The notes under the pieces were generated by a model. That model was not told where the DNA came from. It ran no database searches and was given only the letters and a program-made list of their open reading frames with translations. Both the position numbers and the translations under genes were made by a program. Below, one piece after another: positions 12,469 through 24,400 of a stretch of 64,000 nt of DNA. This DNA is from Morella rubra (lineage: Eukaryota > Streptophyta > Magnoliopsida > Fagales > Myricaceae): contig CM025856.1 of NCBI GenBank assembly GCA_003952965.2, forward strand, positions 5,479,700 through 5,543,699. The letters are read 5' to 3'. Within the stretch, counting starts at the first letter, position 1; the number at the start of each line of letters is the position of its first letter.

Positions 12469-12990
12469 GGCTTAATTGCATCCAGAGCTCCTGAGGTATA
12501 TGAAGGTTGCAAATGAGACCCTGAGGTAACATTTTCAACAAATAGACCCTGAGGTAGAAGTTTTAGTCAAATCGAGGGCGTGCGTCCATTTCCCGTCAGT
12601 CATCAACGGTCATTGCTGTCAAAGCTAAAAAATTTAACGTCATAACGAATTAAAAAGCGCCACCTGTCCAATTAAAATGTTCACGCCACATCTGCGCCAG
12701 GTGTCTACAATAGGGAGAAGCGATGTCGCCTCATTAAGTTATTTTTCTTTGTTAAACTAGGCACGGTAAGTTGGTAGACACCTGGTGCAGATGTTGACAT
12801 GGGTGTTTTTTTAACTAGACAGGTGTCGCATTCTAATTCGTTATGACGTAGATTTTAAAGCCCCGACAGTAATGGTCGTTAATGGAACGGACGGAAAAGA
12901 TGGACAGAGGGCCTCGATTTGACTTAAACTCTATCTCAGGGGTCTATTTGTTGAAAACGTTACCTCAGGGGCTCTAAATGCAATTTAGCC
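12469..12990. mobile_element. Foldback MITE with 7-bp target duplication
   Basis: The ends are long imperfect inverted repeats: GGCTTAATTGCATCCAGAGC on the left, and on the right the reverse complement GGCTAAATTGCATTTAGAGC. The similarity runs inward through CTGAGGTAAC, ATAGACCCTGAGGT and the GGTGTC/AGACACCTGG blocks to the centre. The direct repeat TATATAA flanks both ends (12462-12468 and 12991-12997). The 522-bp element has no coding capacity. Similar GGTTAAATTGCA-type ends are common in plant foldback repeats. It sits upstream of the FAM86-like gene start. Confidence 0.85.
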
Positions 12991-13129
12991 TATATAAAAT
13001 ATAAAGGGTAGAACATCACAGTACACCTTATATTAAAGAGGCAAAATTAAAGTGTCTTCCCTTGAGTTTAACTTCGTCTCATTACATTACTCAAGTCATA
13101 AAAAAAAAATTTCAATTGTCGCTCAAAAT

Positions 13130-13690
13130 TAGATTTAAATAAAAAAAAGAATATGAATGGATTCAAAAGAGAAGAAAAAACTCTCATATTCTCTATTTTA
13201 AAAAGGATATATATGTTTTAACTCTCGTATATAACTCTTTACTATTGAAAAGCGAGTTAAAGTTTTAAGAAAAGTTCATATTTTTCGATTTTTTTTTTCT
13301 TTCTAAGTTTGCATATTTTTCGTCATTTCCCTAAGGAAGGTTCTAAACCCTACGTACCCTGACCCGGTCATGTGCAGCAGAACCAGTTTCTCAAAGATCA
13401 CCCAGATTAATCAATCCGATACTTGTACGGTGCTCATTATCAGAAATGGCAGATCTAGCTGACAATTCTTGAAGAACATGAAAAGAAAATATATATTAAA
13501 CAATTAAAAAAATCGTAGATGTGTATTCCGATCGATATTGTTTAAAACAATACAAGAAACAAAACCTTAACATCAAACTTCAAGTATTTTTCTGTCAAAC
13601 CCTAACAAAAAAAAAAGATCTGGCTTAAAAAAAGAGAAAAAAAGAAACAAACAAAAAACCCTAACAGTATGTTTGTAAACTGCCCGGCCC
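13130..13690. repeat. Partial third copy (unit C) of the J-domain duplication unit
   Basis: This stretch resembles both larger duplicated units in collinear order: AAAAAACTCTCATATT, CAGTTTCTCAAAGATC, CAATCCGATACTTGTACGG, TATATTAAACAA, AATCGTAGATGTGTATTCCG and a TCAAACCCTAAC motif at the end. It contains no J-domain coding part, so it is a flank-only fragment left by the duplication. Confidence 0.65.
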
Positions 13691-14883
13691 TCGGTGTATA
13701 TATATTATATAGACCTAAGTATGTAAAAATACCCGTTGAATAGAGGCGGTTGCTAGACTTTTGATCAACATACACGACAGTAAAGATGAACCATTTATGC
13801 CCAACTTTTTGGCATTTTAATTTCTTCTTGTTTTTCAGTTTCTCTGTGCAGGTTGCAAGCTAGATTTTTTAAAGTTTTTTTTTTCATAAATTAGTAAGTA
13901 GTTTTATTAATCCCAAAATTTAAGTTATACAATAAGTCCAGAACAAGCATGCAGGTAGTTTACGTAAAAACCCTTGCGCACTAATTAATCATTTTACAAG
14001 GAAAATGATACAATAAATATCGTTGACATAAACTAGGACACATGCCATAAATGACATACTCTAAGGGGTCTTCTTATGGTTAGATTCGTGTTAGTTTTTT
14101 CCGTTAATGTTGCCTTCATCTCCTTAAGCTTCCCCATGATCCCATCAAGGCTCTTCTTGAGCTCATTGTGTGACATACTACCTTTCATATATAGGAGAAG
14201 ACTTAGTAAAGAGCTAAACTTTTGAATAGGGAGGCTCAACATTTTTTGGAGCTTTAGTCAAGTCATAAAAATGAGGCTTTTTAGTTTAAAATTAAGCAAA
14301 AATAATTTAATAAATTCAAAATTAAATCATAAATTTACTTCTTGCATTTTTAGATGCAAAATTACTGATTAAAATTTTTAAACCTGCTTCTTGACTGTTT
14401 GAGAAGTTAATATTGTTTAGCAAAAAAATATAAAATACTTTGAGAAACTACATTGCTTAGAAAAAAAATATATTTGTGTGATTGTTTTGCTGTTTAGCAA
14501 AAAAAACAATCCACTACTTATATGTTTAGTACTGTATAATTGGTTAGAAAAAATGACACTGATAATTTAATTTTTGAGAACTTGAGTCAGGCAATTCATG
14601 TGGTAAATTTTAGAAGAAGAATTTGTGGAGAGTATTACTCTCATTTAAGAAAAGAGACTATAAAAATTAATAGAATTAATTTGACTGTTATTTTGCTAGC
14701 TAGTGCTAGTTTTTAGAATGCTTCATTATTTTCGATTTCAGTTGTGTAAACTAACTTTTAATATCTTCATATTTTGTATTAAGTTATATTTCCAAGCTTT
14801 TTTTTTCAACTTTAATTTTATAAAGTGGTTATTTTTTTAAGGCTTATGGAGCCAATTTCGAACTCTTTTTTCTTTAAAAAAAA
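13691..14883. other. Intergenic, no gene seen
   Basis: AT-rich sequence with many A and T runs and ATTTAGCAAAAAA-like short repeats around 14400-14520. A minus-strand 69-codon open frame at 14033-14242 has no family resemblance and is not called. Confidence 0.4.
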
Positions 14884-16440
14884 AAAAACCCTAAGTACCT
14901 TGACGCGCAAGACAGATGACTTTTGCATATATCCCGCCCAATTGCGGCAGACCCAATTTCTCAAAGATCGCGAACCAGATTAACCAATCCGATACTTGTA
15001 CGGGCTCAATACCAGAGATCACCCAGATTCATGTGCCAGGAAACCGAGATAAACAATCAATGGATTTATGATAAAAAAAAAAACTCGATCTTGTACGTAC
15101 AGGCATGGACACTCTGCACGAAACCAAAAATTGCAGATCGAACAATACTTGAAGAACACGAAAGGAATATATTAAACAAGAAAAAAAAAATCATACGTGT
15201 ATTTCTGTCTTGAATCCAAGAGGCCGCATGAATCTTAATCTTTTATTTCCCTTTCACTACCGTAATACTCTAATCATGTTGATCGAACCTTCAACACGTC
15301 GATAATAAAGTTTCTTTTCAGATCAATAAAACATTATCTTGAAAGAAACGGAGAAAGGCGATGATCACGTCTTGTCTAGCTAGTCGATCGACCTTCATCA
15401 TCGACGTCCGTCGGCGTCAGCTGCACATCTTTTGATTCCGGCGACTTTCCTCTGATATGTCGGTGGTTTCGGAGGCCGTGGACGCAGACCCATGCGGGTT
15501 TCGTAGGCCACTCTACTCTTCTCGTCACTCAAAATCTCCCATGCGCTGGTGATCAAGCGAAGGGCACCCTTCGCCGCGGGCGAGGAAAGCACGTCTGGAT
15601 GCACCAACTTAACCAGCTTGCAGAAGGCGTCCGTGATCGCGTCGACGCTGAGAGATGGATCGGCCTTAAGGCCGAGAATAGCATAGGGATCGTTGTGCCC
15701 GGACCTATTCTTCTTCGAGCCCACGTAGTGAATCCGGTATGCTGCGTAACACCTGCCGACGCTACAGAAGTAGGGATCAAGATCCTTGGCCAAACTCGCA
15801 ATGTCGAAGGCGTCTTTGAGTTTTCCGGCGATGAACTTTTCCTTCGCGTAATCCAGCAAGTCGTCTGTCATGGTTTCAAGATCTGAACGCAAGAACAAGA
15901 ACCTTGCTAAGTAAAAGTGGGAGAGAAACAAGAATGAGAGTTTCTTTCTTCGTAGCAAAGCGTGTTTGAGAGCGAGCGGGATTTTTCCTTTCCGCGCGTA
16001 AACTGACTGGCTAATCTTTCATTTGCTAAAACCCTAGCTAGGAGGGCCAGTTGCATATATATATACACACGAAAATAAAAATAGCCGTTGCGCAAAGGCG
16101 GTCAGTGAAACTCAATGCAGTAGAAACCTAAAACGCCGTTGTTTTGTTGATGAAAAATAAATCATAAAACGGCGTTGTTTTGGATGCGCAGAGCTGGCAA
16201 CGACGAGGGCAGCATTTTATTTATCATGCAAGCTCCAGAATCCAGAATGACACGGGCTGAAATTGAGTTTTGGGTTTTGGTTTGAGTCTCACACGGGTTT
16301 TGAAAACGACGTGGTTTTGCTAGACAATGAAAAAGCAAGCGATGCCGTTTAACCGCAACAAAGGAGAAATGAATTCCTCTCAACTCTTCCTCTCCGTTAC
16401 GTCTGCGATACTGTCAGATTTTCTCAGTTGTTTTGATCCT
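14884..16440 (-). repeat. Segmental duplication unit A (carries the intact J-domain gene)
   Basis: Collinear with unit B at 17705-19549: 3' flank with TCGATCATCC-like and TATATTAAACAAG sequence, the J-domain gene, a 5' leader with AGCGAGCGGGATTTTTCC, and a promoter region with AACGCCGTTGTTTTGTTGAT and AAACGGCGTTGTTTTGGATG. The gene, its 5' leader and several hundred bp of upstream flank were duplicated together, so this was DNA-level and not retro-duplication. Confidence 0.8.
15398..15871 (-). CDS. Small single-exon J-domain (DnaJ-like) protein
   Basis: A 157-residue protein starting MTDDLLDYAKEKFIAGKLKD; the ATG is at 15871-15869. Residues 1-58 resemble the helical N-terminal region found before the J domain in plant DUF3444-type J proteins. 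Residues about 61-125 form the J domain: DPYAILGLKADPSLSVDAIT, then CKLVKLVHPDV with the Hsp70-activating HPD tripeptide at 91-93, then LITSAWEILSDEKSRVAYE. The tail is short and basic. Full-size relatives have a long C-terminal extension that is absent here. The frame stays open upstream to a Met at 15958 (MLRRKKLSFLF), but the MTDD start is preferred because the broken paralogue keeps the same start and the upstream sequences diverge. Likely an Hsp70 co-chaperone; the client is unknown. Confidence 0.75.
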   Translation of the reverse strand: MTDDLLDYAKEKFIAGKLKDAFDIASLAKDLDPYFCSVGRCYAAYRIHYVGSKKNRSGHNDPYAILGLKADPSLSVDAITDAFCKLVKLVHPDVLSSPAAKGALRLITSAWEILSDEKSRVAYETRMGLRPRPPKPPTYQRKVAGIKRCAADADGRR

Positions 16441-17704
16441 GCGCCTTTCTACATCTCAAGGTATTTCTCTATCCGTTTGAAGAAGTGTTTGATTAATTTC
16501 GTGCAAATCATTAGCTGTACTGGGTGATGCGGGGTTTCAAATTCCATTATCATTAGCTGTACTGGGCGATTTTCTTTACCGTCAGTTAAAACAGATTATA
16601 CTTCTCCAACTATAAAGATCTTCTCAGTACTGAGGGTGGTGTGGGTCTGGGGTCAATTTTAATTGCTCTATAAGAGCTCAAAAGTGAGCCTTGATCTTTC
16701 GTATTGAAGGAGATGTTCCAGGTATAATATTGAACTTCTGTTGCTCTGTGGAGTAAATAATATTTAGATGTCAAGCTCAATGTTGTTGGCCAGGTATTGG
16801 TTGCATAATTTGCATTTATTTTGGATTAATCAATGCTTTGGTGACAAATTTCATGACAAATAATTGGCGCATATTGGGCCTCGTTGTTCTAGGTTCTTTC
16901 AGCATTTGGAGCAATATAGCTATGAATGATGTAGAGCTAGCATAGAATTCATAGCTCTGGAACCATGCCTTAATGCGTTAAAAAAAAAAAAAAACCGACA
17001 GATTCACACTAGCCGTATCTAGTCTATGTTTGTGTATATGGGTATCAAATCCATTGTTTTGCTTCGAAATTGTGTTCTGGGTTGTTTTGTTTTTTTTTGT
17101 TTTTTTACTCATTTTTAAACTTGCACATGCATGGATCCAAGCTCTAGAGTTTTATGGAACTGCTTCGCAAACTAAGAAACTTCACATTTCACGTTCGCAA
17201 TTTTCTTGAAAATCAGAGACTAGGAAGGTTCCCCAGAGTTGGGAAAACGTGGTTCCATTGGTTTGGATTGCCCTATGTCCAGGGATGACACAAGAAGATA
17301 CAGCTGCTCCTGACTTGTTTGGTCAGGAAGTTGGGGCGAAAGACATTGATTATTATGTTTCATTGAATTATCCCCATGGAGACAAGAGGGTTGCTGCATG
17401 CAGATGAAGCCGGTGCAGGAAGTATTTGTTAGTTTATTCAAGAGGGTTGCTGGTCTGCTTTGCTGCTGCTGCGAATTTGCTGTGATTCTACTGCTGTGCT
17501 GTGGGGTTTTTATTTATTTTTGTTATTTGCTAGCTGCTCTATGGTTGCTGCTTTGTCCTCTTTCAATTTCTTGTAATGTGCAATTAGTTTTATGGAGATT
17601 GCTGTTATGTATTTGTTTAAAATGGTATATGTACTTTGATATTCCAAGAGATATTTGCCCCAAAATATATAAGATGCTCACAGAGCATAATCCAAACTAG
17701 ATAT
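16441..17704. other. Spacer between duplicated units; one unexplained open frame
   Basis: No gene is recognised. A plus-strand frame stays open through about 17210-17405 with protein-like composition (VPQSWENVVPLVW ... DIDYYVSLNYPHGDKR), with no start codon at its head and no family match that I know. GCTGCTGCTGC and T-rich stretches occur near 17460-17560. The first ~80 bp may be transcript leader from the duplicated promoter. Confidence 0.3.
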
Positions 17705-19549
17705 AAACAAGAAAGAGTATAAAAGAATTCAAAATATAAGAAAAAACTCTCATATTTTGAAACGGATATCATGTTTTAATTTTGATACTCTTTGTGATTC
17801 AAAAGTAAGAGTTGTAAGAAAAGTTGTAGATTTATTTTTGTCATTTCACCCAATTTCTCAAACCCCCAACCCATTGCCATGGCAAGCCATGCAGAAACCA
17901 ATTAATACGGCTCTAGAACTTTCCAAGAGAAACAATCAATGGATGCATGATGAGAGAAAATTCGATGATCTCTGATATAAACACCATGCACGAAATCAAA
18001 AATTGCAGATCTAGCTAACAATAGTTAAAGAACATGAAAGGAATATATTAAACAATTAATAAAAATCGTAGATGTGTATTCCGAGACTTAGCACAAAACA
18101 AGAAACAATACCCTAACATCAATCTTCAAGTCTTTTTCCGTCAAACCCTAACAAAAAAGAAAAGAAAAGAAAGATCTAGCTTACCAAAAAAAATAAAAAG
18201 AAACAGAATCCTCCATGAATCTTGAAGTCTTTTTCCGTCAAACCCTAATCATAACCATCCTACACAAAAAAAGAAAAAAGAGAGTAGTACTGTCTTCAAT
18301 TCAAGAGGTATGAATCTTAATATTTTCTTTCCCTTTGATCAGCACAGCATGTGAACCCTAATCATGTCGATCGATCGATCCTTCAACATGTCGATAATGA
18401 AGTTTCTCCGTATATCAATAAAAAAATTATATTAAAAAAAAGTCCAAGATCAAAGGGGCTGATCAGATCCAATCTAGCTACCCAGCCTACCCAGGTGATC
18501 AAGCAGAAAGCACCATTCGCTGCAGGTGAGAAAAACACGTCCGGAACTCCGGATGCACCAACTTTGTTAAGGAAATCACGGATTCCCATTCGCCCCGTTA
18601 AGACTGCATCTCTTATTCGCATAGACTGCTTCCTCCTTGTACAGATTATTTCATTGTGCAACTTTGTCAAGGCAATATTCTGTGCATGGAGAAACAGTCG
18701 GGGCAGAAAGGGAGTAAGAGATCAAGAAGGCGTCCGTGATCGCGTCGACCTTGAGAGATGGATCGGCCTTGAAGCCGAGAACAACAGCATAGGGATCGTT
18801 GTGCCCGGACCTGTTTTTCTTGGAGCCCACGCAGTGAATCCGGTAGGCTGCGTAACACCTGTCGACACTACCGAAGTAGGGATCAAGAAACTTGGCCAAA
18901 CTAGCAACGTCGAAGGCATCTCTCAGTTTTCCCGAGACGAACATTTCCTTGACGTAGTTGAGCAAGACGTCTGTCATGGTTTCAAGATTTCAAAGCAAGA
19001 ACAAGAACAAGAACCTTTTGAAGTGAAAGGGAAGAGGAGAAACGAGAAAGAGAGTTTATCTCTTCGTAGCAAAGCATGTTTGATAGTGAGCGGGATTTTT
19101 CCTTCCTGTAAACAAACCTGCTCGCTGATCTTTCATTTGCCCTTGCCCCTAGCATGGAGGGCCAGTTGTAAATATACACGCGAAGGTAAAAATAGCCGTA
19201 GCGCAGAAGCGGTCTTGAGGGAAACTCAATGCGGTAGAAACCTAAAACGCCGCTGTTTTGTTGATGAAAAATAAATCATAAAACGGCGTTGTTTTGGATG
19301 CGCTGACGGCAGAGCTGGCAACGGCAAGGGCAGCGTTTTACGTATCATGGAAGCTCCAGAGACCAGACTGACGCGGGCTGAAATGAGTTTTTGGGCTTTC
19401 GTTTGAGTCTCACGCGGGTTTTAAAAACGACGTGGTTTTGGATGCCTAGACAATGAAAAAGCAACCGATGCCGTTTTAACCGCAACAAAGGAGAAATGAC
19501 TTCCGCTTAAATCTTCGTCTACGTTACAACTGCGAAACTCTCAAATTTC
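17705..19549 (-). repeat. Segmental duplication unit B (carries the broken J-domain copy)
   Basis: Collinear with unit A along its length, including the TATATTAAACAATTAATAAA flank, the J-domain coding part, the leader AGTGAGCGGGATTTTTCC and the promoter blocks AACGCCGCTGTTTTGTTGAT and AAACGGCGTTGTTTTGGATG. Similarity continues to the border of the hAT element at 19558, which inserted at the unit's upstream edge. Confidence 0.8.
18485..18977 (-). pseudogene. Broken J-domain paralogue
   Basis: The copy starts with MTDVLLNYVKEMFVSGKLRD and stays open for 108 codons, matching the intact gene through DPYAVVLGFKADPSLKVDAI. It then runs into about 150 bp of unrelated sequence and a stop at 18651. 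The missing part reappears at about 18570-18490 as a remnant in which GGTGCATCCGGA is followed by an extra GTTCCGGA. That 8-bp duplication destroys the HPD motif and shifts the frame. One extra Val codon is also present (YAVVLG versus YAILG). A truncated protein without HPD could still be made, but co-chaperone activity is not expected. Confidence 0.8.
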
Positions 19550-19557
19550 CTGAACGC

Positions 19558-20624
19558 TAGGGCTGTGCATAAGCGGTGGCGGTGGCGGTTTTGCCTTCCA
19601 CCGCCACCGCCACCGCTATAGCCGTTGTCTAAAAATAGATACCGCCCCTGCCACCGTGAAGAGAGGAAACCGGCACCTAACGGTGGCGGTTTCGATGGTG
19701 GCGGTAGCGGTTAACGCCCTACACCGAAGATCACAAAAAAAATGGCTGCCAAATCGAAATCTATAATCAATACCAGATTGAAATCCAAATCTATAATCAA
19801 TACCAAATCGAAATTCAATCTGTAACCAAATCGAATCCAAATTCAAAAAAAATTTCAAATCTGAAATCTCAACCAAATCGGAAACAACCTAAAAAAAATT
19901 TCCAAAATTAACACAACAGATTCTACACATCGACATTCGCTTGAAAAACGCCACAGATTTGAAAAGCTTTCCAAAAAATTTTCCAAATCTGAAATCTCAT
20001 AAATAGCCGAAAAAAATTCCAAAATTACAACCCCTATAATCAATACCAAATCGCAAGAAAATCTCCACATATTTGAAAAGCTTTTCAAATATCAATCAAA
20101 ATCCTCAAACCCAGCAAATCTCAACCAAAACGCAAATATAATATCAAATCGTAAGAAAATTGGGGGGAGAGAGAGAGAGCGATAGTCGATAGAGTTGCTG
20201 GGGAAGAGAGAGCTTCGTTGCTTGCTGCCTGCTGCAAAGGGGGTGTGAGTACTGTGTGCGACTGAAGGAGAGAGGCTCGACTGAAGGAGAGAGGCGTGCG
20301 ACTGAAGGAGAGAGGCCAAGTGATTGAGAGAGGCGTGCGACTGAAGGAGAGAGGCCGAGTGATTGAGCGAAGGAGAAAGGTAGGGTTAGGTGAGGCTTAA
20401 AGTCACTAAAAGAAACGGTGCCGTTTTGATATGCATAAAAAAAAAAAAAAAAAAAGGGTGAAGCGCTGAAACCGCTCAACGGTGAGCGGTTTCACCGCCA
20501 CCGGCAAAATCCTCGCTAAGAAGGGATTTTGCTCACCGTCACCGGTGCCGCTAGGCGCCGGTGAACGGTGAACGGTGCCGGTACCGGTATAACCGACACA
20601 CCGCCGGTACGGTGATCAGGCCTA
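19558..20624. mobile_element. Non-autonomous hAT-superfamily element
   Basis: A perfect 8-bp target duplication CTGAACGC flanks the element (19550-19557 and 20625-20632). The ends are TAGGGCTGTGCA and, inverted, TAGGCCTGATCA, matching 9 of 12, of the TAGGG-TG--CA type seen in plant hAT elements. The subterminal zones are packed with GGTGGCGGT/ACCGCC and CCGGTGAACGG repeats. The inside is AT-rich with repeated AACCAAATCGAAAT-like motifs and a minisatellite. No transposase is encoded. It lies between the J-domain duplication and the KIN-1 promoter. Confidence 0.85.
20258..20384. repeat. Minisatellite inside the hAT element
   Basis: Repeated GCGACTGAAGGAGAGAGG units alternate with CAAGTGATTGAGAGAGGCG variants. 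Purine-rich, with several imperfect copies. Confidence 0.65.
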
Positions 20625-21462
20625 CTGAACGCCACTCTCTCTCTCTCTCACTCTCACTCTTGGGGGAACTTTTGGCCTCCCAGATGTCTTCGTCGTTTAG
20701 AAAGAAAACAGTTCTACTCAAAACAGTAATGGGCCCAGAGTTAGCCAAAAACGACGCCATTTAATTTGGCCTTTTGCGTTTTATACCTCATTCCAACAAA
20801 CATAAATTCCACTTAAATTTCTGATCCCGCCAAGAGATCGATAAGGCGAACTTCCCAGTACATTTCTCGCTCTTGCATATTGGTTTCTTTGCAGAGAAAA
20901 TGTTGGAAAGGAGAAGAAAATAATTTAGAAAGTAGTGACGATATTTTAATAAATTTTGGAGACTATATACGAGATTTCGATTTTCTATTTCCGTTTCCTT
21001 GTTCTCTTGGCTCCAAATGCATATAAAGTTTGTGTGCTACCTTCAAACAGATGTTTTAGGTTTTCTAGGGAACTTGAGAAATTCGATATGCATTATTTTT
21101 TTAATCTTTCTGTTTGCTAGCTCACGAACTGAAGGAAATTACAAGAAAGCGGAACTTTGAGTCTGCAGAAATTTTTAACACGCCTATATATTCAGCAGAA
21201 GGCATGGGAGCTTTTTATATTATACGGAACGTCTAAAATGCTTGAATTTCGTGATCGGGCTATCTTATGTCTTTTATGGAATTCTCGGTATCCAAACAGA
21301 GGACCGTGTCACACTTTCTCTTCCTTGATTTATTTTTTCATTTATTCTGGTTTTACTGGAAGTTTCAATGTAGAGATGAATTACTCTTCAATATCACACT
21401 CTTTGTTGTCAGGTTTGAAGAAAATTTTCCCGGAGCTCGAGCTTTTTAGCGCCACCAGAGTC
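20625..21462 (+). promoter_or_regulatory. KIN-1 upstream region
   Basis: Contains a CT-rich microsatellite (about 20636-20668), an AAAACGACGCCATTT motif near 20748, and T-rich leader sequence. Several upstream ATGs and short frames precede the KIN-1 start, one of them continuous in frame with it. No TATA box could be assigned with confidence. Confidence 0.35.
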
Positions 21463-24400
21463 ATGTCGAATATAACGGTCTGTGCTCGCCTCAGGCCTTC
21501 AAGCTCAAAAGAGAGAAAAGATAATGGCGATAATGTTTGTATGCGACGCTTAGACGCTGAAACGTTCATTTTCAAGGTTTCATTTTGATTTCGAATCTGA
21601 TTGTTTTAGCAATTGGAATTTGTGCGTCAATCCATTGTTCTAGCACCTTTGAATTAATCCGTGTACGGATGTATGTGAATTCGATTGTTTAAGCTCTACA
21701 TATAATTTGTTATAGGATGAGAAGGAGGAAGATTTCACTTTCAGCTTCGATAAGGTATTCTATGAGGAATCTAAGCAAGCTGAGGTGTATGAATTTCTAG
21801 TTCTGCCTATTGTTAGAGGTATGTCTCAGGAACTTTGTACTTGATTTGACTCGGCTGCCATGGGAATAAGGGAAAGCATAAGAGTAATTTGCATCTCAAA
21901 ACACTGAAATTCACCATCATAATCTGGAGTTATACTCATCTTCGTAATGATATTGAGGGAAGGTTTGACCTTATTGAGAATTGATTTATTTAAATCTGCA
22001 AGACAAAAAAAATAAAAATAAATAAATCCATAAATAAAATCATCTTCTTTTTTTGTGCTTTTGTGCTTTTGAGTTTATTATGTTTGTCTTATGATACAGA
22101 TGCCGTTAACGCAATCAATGGGACATTTATTACTTATGGGCAGGTAACATGTGTTTTTATTCTACACTTATAACATGTAGTTAGTTGAGTAAAATTGCTC
22201 TCAATGCTTGCTTATCTGTCTGCTCTGTTGTTTGTGTTTGTGTGTACACTTCCTTGTATCACATATACACAACCCTCTGGATTTTGTATGTACATGACAT
22301 CTATGTAGACATAGTGGCTATATGATGGACTGAGAAGACAGGATAATTTTGCTTCCTGAGCAGGCATGAAACAAGGAACAGTTCAGGTACCTTTGGGCTA
22401 TAACGTTATAAGCCATGAGAAAGAGGCGCTTTACTTTTTCTCCCAGAATAAATCTTGAAGACTCGTATTCAGATATACGAGGGTGGTCAATAATTAGATG
22501 GGGGCTTCTGATAATTATCCTCTTTTTTTTTTTTTATTTCATTTCGGTATATGGGGGGAGCAGCTAAATAAAGGTTGTACTAAAAACAGTTCCTCTGAAA
22601 CCTTAGAAATTTTTTTGATCGTTGTTATTGATGTAAAGATATGGTGTTCCTTATACGCACATGTACAGGTCTTGACACAATGCACATAGAACTACAATTT
22701 TTGTTGGTGTGGTTTCTCCAGTTGATTTGCAGTGGGTGATAATTAGGTTGATATTCTACTTTGATGAACTTCTTTATGCCCTTCATAACAGACTGGAGCT
22801 GGAAAGACATATAGTATGGAGGTAATGTAACGAATTAGCAAGTATATTCTGAAAAATGACTGTCATAGATGCTAAGTTAAGCTCACACATTATTTATTTT
22901 GGATCAGGGTCCTAGTATTCTTAAATGTGATGAGGAGAAGAAAGGGATACTTCCAAGAGTAGTAGACGGACTTTTTGAGCACATAAAATCTTTAAATGAA
23001 GTGGAGAATTACTCAATCAAGTTGTCAATGGTATCAAGACACGTTCATTTATTATGCTCCGGGTTTAGCTATAACCTTTGTATCAATAACTCCTGCTAAT
23101 TTTAGTGAATATGTTGGGGTTCCTCCAGGTAGAGATCTACATGGAAAAAGTAAGGTACTTATCACCCAAACTGCATTTATGCTCAAATCATGATCCTGCT
23201 AATCTTTCCCTTAACTTTAAAAGACTTAAACTCTACTTTCTGGATAAAAATCTGGGCCCTTACCTCAGATTATTGATCTTTCTTACTCAAATATGACTGG
23301 AACTTTCCCTACTCAGGGACCTTTTCGATTTATCCAAGGACAATATACAGATTAAGGAGAGCAAAGTACAGGGGATATTGTTGTCTGGAGCAACAGAGGT
23401 GAGCCTATCTTTTGGAAAAACTTTCTCTTTACAATGTTACTTCTGATGATATTGATGATGCAACTTTGTGTATATTGGTTGTGTTAATCTCTAACATGCT
23501 GAAGCTGTTGCATAGACCCGGCTTCAAATTCCCATTAAGGGTGAACACTAGTGTCACATGCTTGTTCTTAGAAAGACAGGACACATGCGCTCCCACACAT
23601 ACACAACCCCCTGGAAACACTCATATTTTTTTGCAAACACATGAGAGCATTCAGGCTTCTTTTATTGAGGATGTAGTTTACAGATCATAATCAGGGAAAG
23701 CACAATTTGATTTACTGTCTTAATTCTTTCTGCATTTATATTTGTTTTGTCTGCTGAATCTCTGAACCTGTTATATGACTACAAACCAGTAAAACTGCTA
23801 ATCAAATTGGATCCACTCTGTCTATAACTGAACTATAATAGCCTTCCCTTTCCAGATCTCTATATTGGACCGTGATCAAGCAGTACAAAGCCTATCAGTA
23901 AGTCCAGGACTGTTGGGGTTCTTTTTGTATATTTTATATTCTAATGCTGACTTTTGAAATGCACAGACTGGGATAGGTAACAGAGCTGTTGGAGAAACTC
24001 GTATCCTGGTTTACTTTTCTTTCTCCAATATCTTAACTACACAATATATCAGCAGCATGTTCTATGGGTGGAAGTGATGTTTGCCTTTCGTGGCTAAATC
24101 TTGTTTGGAAACCTTAACATAGACAGAAATGAACATGGCCAGCAGTAGAAGTCATTCTGTTTACATCTTTACTATCCAGCAAGAATTTACTGGAGATAAG
24201 AGGTATAATTCCTTGAGTCAGTATCAAGATTCTCAATGATTTGATTTGAAAATTTTTGGAGTGCGGACAGGATGAGAGCTGGAAAACTAGTCCTGGTGGA
24301 CTTGGCGGGATCGGAGAAAGCAGAGAAAACTGGGGCTGAAGGGAGGGTTCTTGAAGAAGCTAAAATGATTAACAAGTCCCTCTCCGCCCTTGGGAATGTC

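Noticed and set aside
15599..15886. Plus-strand open frame opposite the intact J-domain gene
   Set aside because: Antisense shadow of a well-supported gene.
18351..19274. Plus-strand 307-codon open frame
   Set aside because: It is the antisense of the J-domain duplicate; the same region of the intact unit gives only a shorter antisense frame, and no family is recognised on this strand.
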